From positions 21,554,324-21,618,323 of the forward strand of contig OZ038531.1 in NCBI GenBank assembly GCA_964036665.1: DNA of 64,000 nucleotides, written 5' to 3'. The translations under genes were made by a program, and so were the position numbers. Below are positions 22,454 to 33,652 of this stretch, piece after piece; the first letter of the stretch is position 1; every line of letters begins with the position of its first letter. Below the pieces are notes generated by a model that saw nothing but the letters and a program-made list of their open reading frames with translations, had not been told where the DNA came from and searched no databases. This stretch comes from Gordius sp. MW1 (taxonomy: Eukaryota > Nematomorpha > Gordioida > Gordea > Gordiidae).

Positions 22454-25400
22454 TTAATTTCTAAGTGCTATGGAGTATACAATATTTTTGGTTACACCGT
22501 CTTTAGCCAAGACAAACAAACTGGATGGTTTACCCACGCGAGAACATGCCACATATAGTTGTCCGTGGGAAAAGCATGGTGTGCTCAAATCTAAGCCACA
22601 AATAGACATTGTTTGGCCCTGGGCTTTATTAATTGTCATTGCGAAAGCTAATCTAATCGGAAATTGAATGCGTTTGAATTGAATGGGTACATCTGAGGGA
22701 AGAATAGGAATTCGTGGCAGCAATTAGTGACTTCTATAGAGTTTTGTAATAATTTTTTGATTACTAATCGTGTGCCATTGCAAAGCCGTGGTGGGTTTAG
22801 GTTACGAAGTAAAATTACAGGAGATCCGACCTTTAGCTGTAAATGATGCGGTGGCATTGGCAAATCCAAAGAATTCAAAAACTCAATCGGATAATTTACA
22901 ACTTCGTTGGCATCACATACTGTATCGACAGATTTGTATGATATTAAGTCACCTGGCAACAGCTGTTGTATCTTGGAATTTAAATCATTGACGTCCACAT
23001 TTTTTGCTGCTAATATTGCTATTTCTGCCAGCCAATCAAGATTGTTGTATTCTGTGTATAGATTTGGAAATACATGGTCAATGAAAGCAGTTTGCGTCTC
23101 TATAATTGTGCAAAAAACCGATGGTAATTTCATGCATTCAGTATTTTCATGTAAAGCACATTTTCCATCACCAATATTCAACAGTTGTCTTGAAAAATTT
23201 TCAGCGGATGCATCGTTAAACATTTGAACGCGCATGTTTACTTTCAGCTGTAGTTTTACAACATAACACCAAAGTGAGGATGACTTTAAGTAGGCGTTGA
23301 TCTCATCAGCGTATGTTGAACGCGGAATAACGGGAAGTGTTTGTCGAAAATCACCTGAAAGCAGTAAAAGAGTACCGCCAAAAAGTCTGTCGTTGTTCTT
23401 TAGATCCTTCAATGTCCTGTTCAATCAAGCGAATGTTTGTGTGCCATAGTGCATTCATCCCAGATGATAACTTTACATTGTTTCAGCACTCTGGCCATGG
23501 ACGATTGTTTTTTTATGTTGCACATTGCTTTAGGGTTATTTTGAATATTAAGTGGTAGCTTAAATGCTGAATGAGCTGTTCTGCCTCCATCTAATAAAGT
23601 AGCTGAAATGCCAGATGAAGCAACGGCCAAGGCGATGCCATTTTTTGATCGTATCCCAGCAAGAATTAGCGAAATTAGAAATGTTTTGCCAGTCCCTCCC
23701 GGTGCATCCAAAAAAAAGAAACCTCCTTGTCCTTCAGAAATTGCAAGCAAAATGCGGTCGTAAATGATTTTTTGTTCATTAGTCAGTAGCGGAACATTGC
23801 GAGTAACGAATGCTGCCAATTCTATAGTATTGTATTGTAGTTCACGATTCATATCAGTATTGAGTAAATCGGATGCATTTCGATTTGGTGACCGCATACC
23901 GAAATGGCTGATGTTTAAATTGGCGATGACAATGCAAAGATCCTTAATAACTATCAATGCTTCATTGTACATGGAGTCGGTGAATGGTATCGTTAGATCG
24001 TTGCTCATATGACGATATCGATGCAATATATCATCCGTCATAGAATCTTTGTGATTATCCCACAACGTATGTGCTCGGACAGGAAAACATGTAGTCAACA
24101 CTATGGCGAAGAGTAGACGAATTTGCGCTCCTGTACAGTTTAATGATGCTTCAGTAAGCATACTGTCCCAATGATTGTCGTCTTCTAGCAATCCTAATGC
24201 AAGGCATGCATCTTTATAGGTTGGATACTGTTGTCCATTTACTTTACGGATATCATGAAAAGACAAAGGGCCGGTGACATTAACCAACAACAGGCGCAGA
24301 TAAAAGCACTCAGTCTGTCTTGGATTGACTGTATATACACGACCTAAATTGTTTGATTTAAATAAACCGGGGCATGCATCAACTTGTGTGCCTTGCTTGC
24401 GCGGCATCCATTTTCTCGATTGCGTCCACGTAAAATAGCGCGGTACTTCTGAATAAAGTAGTGTTCGTGCGAAGGCACCAAAAGCATCGGAAGAATTCCA
24501 CAAAGCAAAAAAAAGCTGTTGTGGTGTTTGGTGGATTTATTGAACGATCAAAAGCCGTCTCGTTTGTGAAAAAAACGCGTTGGCCGTTTTCAAGATGAAC
24601 AGCTAAACGGATAACTGCTGGATGACGTTCATGAATTGGAAACCCGAAGATTCGTCAAATAGCTTCATTGGAGCTGATGTATCGTCCAATTTGGTAGTTG
24701 GTGATTTCATCACTGTCATTCAATGGCGTAGCATTCACATTGGTATTTTCAACTCTAAATACAGCCATATCACTTCCTTTATTAATATATTTGCAAATGT
24801 ATTTTATGCTTTTGACCGAATTGCAGAACTCAACTTTAATATGAGCATTGAATGTTTTACAGAGGAGAGATGAGTTTGGTACGACCCAACGATTGTCGAT
24901 GTTAATGTCTGCGTTACTGATAGTTTTACTAAATAATTGTCCGCCATCATCGGTACTTCTTCGACAATATATAGGATATCCGTCCCCATGTGTGATCGTA
25001 TCGTTGGTGAAATTTTTAGGAAAACGTTTTGTACACTTTCCATCTAACATGCAAGGCGATGAAGGATTTAAAGCACCGCATGGGCCATGAATCATATTTT
25101 TGGTGACGATATCAAACAATAATTGATCAGTAGAAGGATTTGGTATTTCTGCGGATACTAAACTATCTATGTCTTCTGGGCGTATTTTGTCAATGAACCA
25201 AATCAGAATAGGTGCATGAGGTAATCCACGCTTTTGCCACTCAAATACATCCAACAACGTGCGGCGCCAAATATGTGTAATTTTGTAATAAAATTAACGA
25301 AAGACCTTAATTTTTGTTTAAACACACGGACTATTATGTCATGACGATGTATTGCATTTTGCCCTGGTAAGAGGAACGATGTAATTTCCTGCCATTTTGG

Positions 25401-28400
25401 GTTACATGTAGTGATGCGGAAAAACCTCGAGAATTTTAAAAATGAAGTCGAGATCGAGACGAGAATTTTGATGTCGAGACGAGACGATACGAGATTTTCC
25501 CGGCGAGATCTCGACTTTTTATTGATCCATAGATTTTAGTAAATTATTGTGTATTTTAATTTGCATGATTTACATTTAAGGTATTAAGTGTAGATCAATA
25601 TGTATGAAATATATTTGATGTTTAAAAAATTTCTAAGTGTAACAAATATTATATATTTTTGCAAAAATTTAAAATTTGGCAACAATTTACCTAAGGATGG
25701 TAGACCCTTAGAGTATGTGAATAATTTTAAAATATATTTATCAGATTTTATTCATAGCATTATTAAATATTACAAAATGTTAGGCTTAGAATGAGTTCTG
25801 ATGGAATAGTGAATACTACTAAAGCATATTTGAATTTCGCAATTACTCATCCTGCATGATGCGGTAATTAAAAAAAGGTCGTCATCAGTGTGAATAATTA
25901 AACAAGTTAAGCTAAGGTGGCTCGAAATTTTTGAGCACCCGCCTAACGATTTGAAAAGTACAATAAAGTATTTAATGACACCTTAGTAAATTAAATCTTA
26001 AATTATGAGTTTTCTAGAAGTTTTTATTCTTCAACTAATAGTATACCTGCCAAATTTTTGACCTTAATAAGACTTTATATGAATACATAGTTTTGTCATA
26101 TGCATTACTTTTCACATATATGCTGGGTGGGCAGGTGCACATAAACTTACTATAATTTCTATAATTGTGTAATATAAAATAAATACACGAACCTATACTG
26201 TACAAGATAAGTTACATTTAATGGCAAAGTTAGTTAGATTGGAAGGTAATTAATTAGAATACTAATTTGACTATAATGATTTTTGTCGTAAAATTAAATA
26301 TGTGCACTTTGATTTAAAGAAGGATCTCTATTTGCTCAATTATGCAATTAAGTCAACTATAAGCGAACTTATATGTCTATTTTATAAAACAAACCCAGTT
26401 AATTTGATAAAAATGATATAATTTGCTAGAACAATAAAATTTAATTTTTTATACTTTAAATTTATTTAGAATTTTTTTAGTTTGCACTTTCCATGGAAAA
26501 TGTTATATATATGAATTAATTCATATAGATAATATTGTTAAAGAGATGTCGTATCCCGCTAAATCTTTAAAAAGTTTGTGTATTAAAGCTTTCAAAAAAT
26601 ATAAAATGCCATTAGGATTTTTTAACATATATTTAATATTTTTAATAAAATAGGAGAAATTTTTATTTCGTATATATTTTATTTTAAAAAGTCGAGACGA
26701 GACGAGAATTCTCGTCGAAACGAGACGATCGAGATTTTTCTAGACCGAGACGAGACGAGATTTTCATTATCGCTCCCGAGACGAGACGAGATTTTGTTCT
26801 CGAGACCGAGACGAGACGAGATCGAAACACTAGTTACATGTAAAGGTGATAAATAAACATGGTCGTCCGTATTCGCGTACGTAAGCCATGGCATCCTGTA
26901 TGTATTCTTGCATGTGACGCGGACTACCTACGTACGATGATGGTAGAATAATGGAGCTACCAATTTCGGCAGTGTCAGCGTTGGTAGCGATAGCGTCTAG
27001 CAGGTGGATGTATTCTTCAGCACGCAGCTTTTTTTGGTTATAACGTAAGAAGCGTAAGCGCTCGCTCTCAATCTTCACATACATATCCGCAATGAACTGC
27101 TGGCAAAGCTCTCGACAGCGTAGAATGATGTTGTCTTCACCGTTTCTAATCATCAAACGATAGGCATAATAATCCATCGAGCTCACTTTTTTGCTGGTTT
27201 CAGCTCCTGTGATATGATACATATAAAAAAATTAAAAATGAGTAGTCATGTTTTATGTTGTATAAAATACCATTTCGGGGATCCCTTTGTTTAATGTTTA
27301 TAAAATAACCGTCTTGCCCCTTCCAAAAAATGAGTGGATATTGGAGAGCGTCATAGGAACGGTGGGTATCAGGAATGAACTCTAGATTATCATCTCTTTT
27401 TCGAATCACGATTTGGCGCGAAGCTGTACGGTCGCTAATCATGATTCCAGCAACATCATCAACAACAGGTGCATTAAATCTACGTATATGCTGTCCCGCA
27501 GGTGTTTTATCAGGATAAATGACAATAGCGTGTATGTCACTTATTAATTTGGGCATGTGTGCTTTAAATAATTTTAACAATTCATTGTGCTCAGTCAACA
27601 GAACGTCCAGATCGCTGACGATGCGCCTGGCAAAAGGTGAATTAAGGTGATTGTAGCCTCAACGTGCATCCACGCGATTGGCTAGTGCGCGTTCAGAGTC
27701 CTCACCACCCATAAAGTAAATTTGTAAAAATTTATAGGAATCGTTTGGCATTGGCAGCAGTGAGCCAACTTTGTGAAAAACTTGGCCTTTAATTTTGAAC
27801 GTTGAATTAAATAGCTGACCGTTTCCAGCATCAGTTTAACTATTTCTGTTGCTCCGAACGATGTCATTTGGAAGCATGAATTAAATGTGCGAATCGACTT
27901 TAGGAATAGGCTAGAATCAGGATCCGTGCCAATTAGTAAGCCGTGCAATGGTTCAGGTGGTGCTTCAATTGCCGTTAGTTGTACTTTTCCTGATGCGCAA
28001 CACATCCCTGGTGGCTCATTTTTAAAATTTAAGTGCATGACAATGTGGACATTCCTTGTCTATAGTGCCAATGACCACTTTGGAATGGGCGTAATATTCA
28101 ACATCAGGATCATACTGGAATGCTAGTCGAAGGAATGAAGCCGATTTAAATGCTCGATGTACTTGTTGACGTTGTAGGTTATTTTCTCTATGTGTGTTAC
28201 TTACAAATCGGCGGGCTTGATTTTTTAATCGTCTTTGTTGATTTCGTTCATCTTGTGCCTCTTGCGATTGTGATTCACGTATTTGTGCCATGCTAACACG
28301 CTTATCTGCATTGTTTTGTAGGATTTGTTCGTCTGTTCTTTGAGATCTTATTTTTTTTCATTAATGCATTCTTTTTTGTTTGACGACCTAAATTGTTCCT

Positions 28401-28418
28401 TTTGCGTTCAGCTGGCAT
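22454..28418 (-). pseudogene. Helitron Rep/helicase protein, interrupted
   Basis: The start at 28418 reads MPAERKRNNLGRQTKKNALM. Then come a CPHC zinc-type segment and APPEPLHGLLIGTD, the RRFNAP block (27480), a 64-base GT-AG intron (27207-27270), the KKVSSMDYYAYRLMIR block, PCLFITFTCN, then (after the hAT) the HUH region GLPHAPILIWF, and KYICKYINKGSD with the Tyr motif. The Pif1-like helicase follows: APGGTGKTFLISLIL (Walker A, ~23700), VIIWDEC (Walker B), GDFRQTLPVIP (~23340), ending ACSRVGKPSSLFVLA. Lesions: frameshifts near 28022, 27690, 25260, 24510 and 23420, plus in-frame stops. The HUH motif reads His-Ala-Pro. It nicks and unwinds Helitron DNA; this copy is dead. Confidence 0.85.
25409..26832 (+). 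mobile_element. Non-autonomous hAT with GTCTC arrays, copy 2
   Basis: The ends are TAGTGATGCGGAAAAACC and ...GATCGAAACACTA. Perfect 8-base duplications GTTACATG lie at 25401-25408 and 26833-26840. It splits the Helitron Rep frame exactly within ...FTFTCN / NPKWQE. Subterminal GAGACGAGAC arrays lie at ~25450-25510 and ~26690-26825. It is the same family as 6195-7991 but in opposite orientation and about 370 bases shorter. No transposase. Confidence 0.95.
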
Positions 28419-28735
28419 TGTTACCTATAAATAGGGTATGTTGAAAAAAATCTCTTTTAAATCATCAATGAACTGAGGAGAATTAATGTTTGATTAGTGT
28501 ATAATAATTGCAAGTTTAATCGTTATTTTCACAATCATCCCAGAATAAATATATTTTTTGACCAAAATAATTCCACAAATACTATAAATCATTCTCATTT
28601 GATTTTGCTATAGATGACTTAAATAAAAATATATTCTTAAATATGGTCTATTTGTGTTTTAAACATATCTTTAAATAAAATATGAAAATTATAACTAATA
28701 TCATATGAATAAAGATATGATTTATAAAGAGAACA
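28419..28735. other. Helitron 5' leader, non-coding
   Basis: AT-rich sequence between the Rep start codon and the tandem array; nothing else recognised. Confidence 0.4.
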
Positions 28736-29305
28736 TATTGGAGTATTGGAAGAAGGTGGACGTAATGACCCTACAATAACAATAAGATTAACAATTTATT
28801 GATACCTGATATTAATTAAAAGGTTGTTGAGATCCTATGAATTGTTTGGAGTATTGGAAGAAGGTGGACGTAATGACCCTACAATAACAATAAGACTAAC
28901 AATTTATTGATATCTGATATTAATCAAAAGGTTGTTGAGATCCTATGAATTGTTTGGAGTATTGGAAGAAGGTGGATTTGCGAAATTGTTGAGATCCTAT
29001 GAATTGTTTGGAGTATTGGAAGAAGGTGGACGTAATGACCCTACAATAACAATAAGATTAACAATTTATTGATACCTGATATTAATCAAAAGGTTGTTGA
29101 GATCCTATGAATTGTTTGGAGTATTGGAAGAAGGTGGATTTGCGAGGTTGTTGAGATCCTATGAATGTTTAGAGTATTGGAAGAAGGTGGACGTAATGAC
29201 CCTACAATAACAATAAGATTAACAATTTATTGATACCTGATATTAATCAAAAGGTTGTTGAGATCCTATGAATTGTTTGGAGTATTGGAAGAAGGTGGAT
29301 TTGCG
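28736..29305. repeat. Tandem array in the Helitron 5' region
   Basis: The phrase gagtattggaagaaggtgga occurs seven times. Long units (~115 bases, with cgtaatgaccctacaataac) alternate with short ones (~55 bases, with tttgcgaaattg/tttgcgagg). Copies are nearly identical, so the array is young or homogenised. Confidence 0.9.
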
Positions 29306-30063
29306 GAAGAATACATTCACAACACGATAGATACGCAGTATACGTCATGAGGTGGCGTTTGAGTGACATTTTAGTAAACGTCAAAACGTATAAAACTAAA
29401 TAACATGACCGTCTTGTGACTTAGAAATTTGGAATATAGTTAAAAACCTAGGCTCAGACCTACCAATCATTCGCAGAAATTTCCATCTAAATCGGTCCAG
29501 GTTTCGGAGGAGTTTAGCCACCCACACCGTGACACGGGAATTTTATATAATAGATATGGGAACCCCTCTAAATCCCGAAACGCCAGAATCCCGAAACAAC
29601 GGTTTGGGCACGATTACGATTTCAAATTTCCATATGTAACGATTTCAAAATCCATGTTTCTGTTTTTTTATTCAATATTTAACTTTTTAGGTTTATAATA
29701 TATTATAAGATGGCTCAACATGAAGTTTATGATTGTTATATTGGACTCAATCCAAAAAGTAAAGGAATTTCATGATAAATGTTAATATATAGAACTGTTT
29801 CTGTTTTTTTATTCAATATTAAACTTTTAAGGTTTATGGTGTATGTACACCATAAAATGTTTATTAGACAAAATTGCCAGAGAGTAAAATTATAAGAGTG
29901 TGTTATTCAAGCGTATTTCGTTTTTATATAATAGTTATTAAGATACATTATTATTATCGATAACCTTCTTGGAAGATCTAAAATAATCAAAATAATAGAT
30001 GCGCTTCCAGGTCCTCACATGGTCTCCAATCTCCTATAAGATGGATCAACATCAAGTTTATGG

Positions 30064-30377
30064 ACCAATGTTACACGATCCAAATTCTTGTACTGTATAA
30101 GCGATCAGACATTCCATTTTCTTATTCGATCCAAAAAATAACGAAGCGCCGATTTGTGTTTTTCGCATTCGGAAAAACACAAATCGTAAGAAATAAACAA
30201 AATTTCTTACTCACGTTTTCATATTGTGATTTCGGTCTCGCAAGGGCAGGTTTTGTAGGGTTAGGGTTAAGTCATTATAGGTTCAAGATACATAATTACT
30301 TTTTTGGATCGAATAAGGAAATGGAATGTCAGGTCGCTTATACAGTACAAGAATTTGGATCGTGTAACATTGGCCAA
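30064..30377. repeat. Foldback, ~80-base arms, nested hairpin
   Basis: Arms at 30064-30143 and 30298-30377 are near-perfect reverse complements (ccaatgttacacgatccaaa ... tttggatcgtgtaacattgg). Between them, a second hairpin at 30149-30187 has a 15-base stem (cgatttgtgtttttc). Confidence 0.85.
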
Positions 30378-30385
30378 GTTTATGC

Positions 30386-30700
30386 TTGGTATATTGGACT
30401 CAATCCAAAAAGTAAAGAAACTTCATGATAAATGTTAATATAGAACTTTATATGATTCCAATCAATCCAAAAAAAAAGAAACTTCATGATAAATGTTAAT
30501 ATATTGAACTTTATATGATTCCAATCAATCCAAAAAATAAAGAAACTTCATGACAAATGTTAATATATAGAATTTTATATGATTCCAATCAATCCAAAAA
30601 ATAAAGAAATGATAAATGTTAATATATAGAACTTTATATGATTCCAATCAATCCAAAAAATAAAGAAACTTCATGACAAATGTTGTTAATATATAGAAAT
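30386..30700. repeat. ~60-base tandem repeat, about 5 copies
   Basis: The unit contains aatccaaaaaataaagaaac, ttcatgataaatgttaatat and ataattccaatc-like ends. A lone copy is near 29750. Copies differ by a few bases and one lacks the aacttc block. Confidence 0.85.
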
Positions 30701-30939
30701 TTATATAATTCAAATAGTGAAATAGCATGTTTAACTTTAATGTAAATTTTTAATAATTATTAAGTTTACCACCCAAATACTTATAATAAATTCAAAATAA
30801 AAGAAACTTTATGATTAATGTTGCTAATATTTAGGACTCTATATATTTAAAATAATGAAGTAGTTAGATATTCATAAATTACAACACAAATAAATATATT
30901 AAATATTTTATTTTTACATTTGTATTACACATATTATAA

Positions 30940-31560
30940 ATTTATATAATTGCATATGGAATTGTGGTGTACAGGCCTGTTCAATGACATCTAAAGCATC
31001 ATTGTTGGAATCTATTTATAAATAAGATAGTTAAACATTAACTATGTGACATTGAATTATGTCAAATTACTTGCTACAATATCATCCAGGTTTAATATGG
31101 CATCTTGACTTGAATCTAAAATAAATAATTTTAAAAAATATACTCAAATCTCTTACTTCCATTAACATCTGATGTAAGGGCTTGTTCAATATTATCTAAT
31201 GAGTTCAATAAGATTGCTTCTTGACTTAAATCTTAAAAAAAATTTAAAAAAATACTAAAATCTTTTACTTTCTTGATTCTCTATGGGTATGAGATAATGT
31301 CTACAACTAAATAGTTAATTTAAATGATAAATTTCTTACTTTGCTGACTATGCTTTTGTATACAATTAAGGGAATGTTCTGATGTTATTTGACAATTATA
31401 AGATTTAAGCACAACCCTTCCTGGGCATTGATATTTACTGTACTTGCTGCACTTGTAATACATTTGTTCATTTTTTCCCTCTTTAAATCAAAGTTAAAGA
31501 GGGTTAAAATGTTATGTTTTCTCTTTGGTTTTTTAAACCCTACAACAATATATTTACAAT
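30940..31560 (-). pseudogene. FLYWCH-like zinc finger gene with duplicated mini-exons
   Basis: Minus strand: an exon with MYYKCSKYSKYQCPGRVVLK...ITSEHSLNC (Cys-Cys...His pattern of FLYWCH/WRKY-GCM fingers, ~31330-31480). Further exons follow, each ending in A|gta and starting after ttag|AT: a 75-base exon (DLSQEAILLNSLDNIEQAL), a 45-base exon (DSSQDAILNLDDIVA) and one reading DSNNDALDVIEQACTPQ. The introns are about 36-60 bases. All mini-exons are phase-1 symmetric and look like tandem duplications of one exon. Frame problems upstream of the finger and no clear start. A role in MULE DNA binding is inferred. Confidence 0.5.
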
Positions 31561-31727
31561 ACTAATGCTTAGTTGGCGCGTAGTAATATTTTCGGGATTC
31601 TGTTCGGGATTAATATTATATTATAATTGGTTTATCGTCAAAATTCTGATCTACCAAAATTTGGATGTGACTTAATTTATAATATTTAATTTGCATATAT
31701 TTCTTTGTATAAAAGTTTTTTTTATTA

Positions 31728-31818
31728 TAAGTATCGGCATGGTATGGGTTTCGGCAAAAAAATCTTAAGTATCGGCTGGTATCGGTATCGGCCCAAAATA
31801 GTGGTATCAGTGCATCTC
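31728..31818. mobile_element. Right terminus of the BED-type hAT
   Basis: attataagtatcggcatggt through ...gtggtatcagtgcatctca matches the right end of the complete hAT at 34145-34242 with a few changes. It pairs with the left end at 19763. Confidence 0.75.
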
Positions 31819-32671
31819 ATTTAACATTATAAGTTTTCTATATATGAAATTTAATTACATATAAATTTTACGAGCGTAAAATATTAATCAATTGCCATTT
31901 AAAAAAATTATTGACCCTTAAAAATTTAGTTTAATTTTATTTTTGCCTAATGTAAGTTTTAAATTGTTGGTTCAAATTATTAAAAAAAATTATAAAGCAA
32001 AATTTTTTTGTGTATTTTAAAGATTTAATGATCTCCATTCCAGATCTATGATGTACAAAGAATAAAAATATATAAACAACTTTTATATCAATAAAAAAAG
32101 GTCTAAGGATTTTTGAAGTTTATTTCATAAGTGTAAAAATAAATATAAATTACAGTACAGTTCATGCATATAATCATATAAAAATATTCATATACAGGTT
32201 TTTTAATTGACTGGCTTTTCAAATTACACATGCCTCAGATTCCTGGCAGCATTTTATATACTTTGCCCACATTGACACACCTTTATAATATTATATAAAT
32301 AAGAATTAATTTATATAATTCAAAACATCGTAAAATCAAGATGAGGCCTTACAATCTTGTCAAGTAGAAAGCATATGAAATAATATAAATGAAAACTTAA
32401 GATTTAAACTATTTACCATTTTAAAATTACTGATAATTAAACTTCTGATTGAGAAAGACTTGTAAAACACATCTAAATAGCAATGTGCTAACTAACAAAT
32501 AAAATTAGATTAATTAAATAATAATTAAATCAAAGCAAAACTCTAAAATAAAAAAAAATATATAAATTTTATTAATTTATGATCAATAAAATATTATTTT
32601 AAGTCTAGAAAAATTAAAATGTAAACATCATGAATGTTTATAAAACCATAACATTTAAAGCTAATGTACTG
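31819..32671. other. AT-rich spacer, nothing recognised
   Basis: No supported coding frame. It lies 3' of the AHCY relic on the minus strand and may once have held its later exons, but I could not match any. Confidence 0.4.
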
Positions 32672-33252
32672 CTAAATATATATGTCATGGACCGATTCTG
32701 TTAGATGATTACCATCATTAAAAATCAAATTTAAAGGTTAATTAATTTTGAAAAACAAGGTCTACAAAAATAAACATAAAAAAAATCAAAACAATATATA
32801 CCTGCTCAATACGTCACATATATTCTTTGTCTGTTTCTCCTTTCCAGGCATATACAGGGATACTAGCTTTGAATATTGCAGCAGTACATGATCTTGTGTA
32901 GAAAATAATATAATCATTAAACCTGATGTGAGGGCCATGGGCGTAGCCAGGTTTTGAAGTAGGGGGGGGGCAGATTAAAAAAAAATTCCTGAGAGCAAAA
33001 AAAAAGGTCTCGACTATCCAAAAATTTTCCTGAGAGCAAAAAAACAAAAAAAGGTCTTGACACTTATAAGTTTTCCGGCTTCCAATAAAAAAGCAACTCC
33101 CCTAATTAGGCAGTCGGGGCAACCGGACCCCCTGGCTAATTAGGGGGGAGGGGGGGGCAGGGGGTCCGGCTGCCCCCTCTGGCTCTGCCGCCCATAGTGA
33201 GGGCACATTGACATTTTTAATATGTTTCACCATTATAGAAGTTTGTTTAGGC
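32672..33252 (-). pseudogene. AHCY: Adenosylhomocysteinase (AHCY) relic, exon-intron copy
   Basis: AHCY splits S-adenosylhomocysteine in the methyl cycle. On the minus strand: LKQTSIMVKHIKNVNV (33252-33205, counterpart of the QTAVLIETL region); then, after a MITE, ILFSTQDH in one frame and ASIPVYAWKGETDKEYM followed by a stop and RIEQ in another. A 40-base GT-AG intron follows (32762-32801), and then TLFFKIN-stop-PLNLIFNDGNHLTESVHD, which matches the family's TL-F--GKPLNMILDDGGDLT segment. Stops, a frameshift and substitutions (Asn for Asp in the DDGGD block) show it is dead. Because it keeps an intron it is not a processed copy. The rest of the gene is not found. Confidence 0.8.
32936..33196. 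mobile_element. 'catgggcgtagccag' MITE in the AHCY relic
   Basis: A 261-base element flanked by perfect 8-base duplications GTGAGGGC (32928-32935 and 33197-33204). The ends are catgggcgtagccagg and tatgggcggcagagccag (inward). The 8-base duplication points to hAT-type mobilisation for this abundant short family. Confidence 0.85.
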
Positions 33253-33652
33253 TAGAAAAAAATTAAAAAATATATAGTTGATTTAAATTGTGTAAAACAA
33301 AGTATTTATTAATAACAAAGCATATATAGATGATTTATTTTTAGAAAATCTATAAAAAAACATAGACTAAATAAATTTAACTTAACATGGAATGATGTCT
33401 CTCCATTTTTTTCTTATAAAAACTTGTGCAATTTTTAACAAGTGCGCATATTGGTGGGTTAAGGTAACGGCGGCCTGCGTTGCTAAATAAATTTCAATGC
33501 AAAGATCAGTTGTTCGGCAGTCTATTGTTTTATTAGTCTATGATATTTTTAACTATATTTGAATGTAATGCACTTTATTTCAAGAATGGAATACAAAAAA
33601 CTAGCAAAATTTGATACATTATAGCTTCCATTTTCATATATATAATATTTAA
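33253..33652. other. Spacer holding a 'GTTCGGCAGTC' repeat
   Basis: 33465-33545 is the plus-strand copy of the repeat at 19427-19498 (ggcggcctgcgttgctaaat, gttgttcggcagtctattg). The remainder is AT-rich with no coding signal. Confidence 0.5.

Larger units (their letters stand above)
20699..29554 (-). mobile_element. Helitron (autonomous type, decayed)
   Basis: On the minus strand the 5' end is TCTATTATATAAAATTCCCG at 29554, preceded by A. The 3' end is a GGCAA..ACGTTTG hairpin-like tract followed by GGGTCAGCTA at about 20699-20730, where the last base of the expected CTAG is T. It encodes a Rep/helicase protein (22454-28418). A hAT of 1424 bases sits inside the coding region (25409-26832). 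Tandem arrays occupy both non-coding sides (21300-22320, 28736-29305). Between 20840 and 20945 there is a short GGGCCC-rich foreign tract. Helitrons move as rolling circles without target duplication. Confidence 0.85.
29573..31613 (-). mobile_element. Possible MULE with FLYWCH-type gene
   Basis: The ends form an imperfect inverted pair: aatcccgaaacgccagaatc on the left and, inward from the right, aatcccgaacagaatcccga. The right half holds minus-strand mini-exons with a FLYWCH-like zinc finger; the left half holds a foldback and a tandem array. FLYWCH domains are common at the N-terminus of animal MULE transposases. I found no target duplication and no transposase core, so the limits are tentative. 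Confidence 0.45.
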
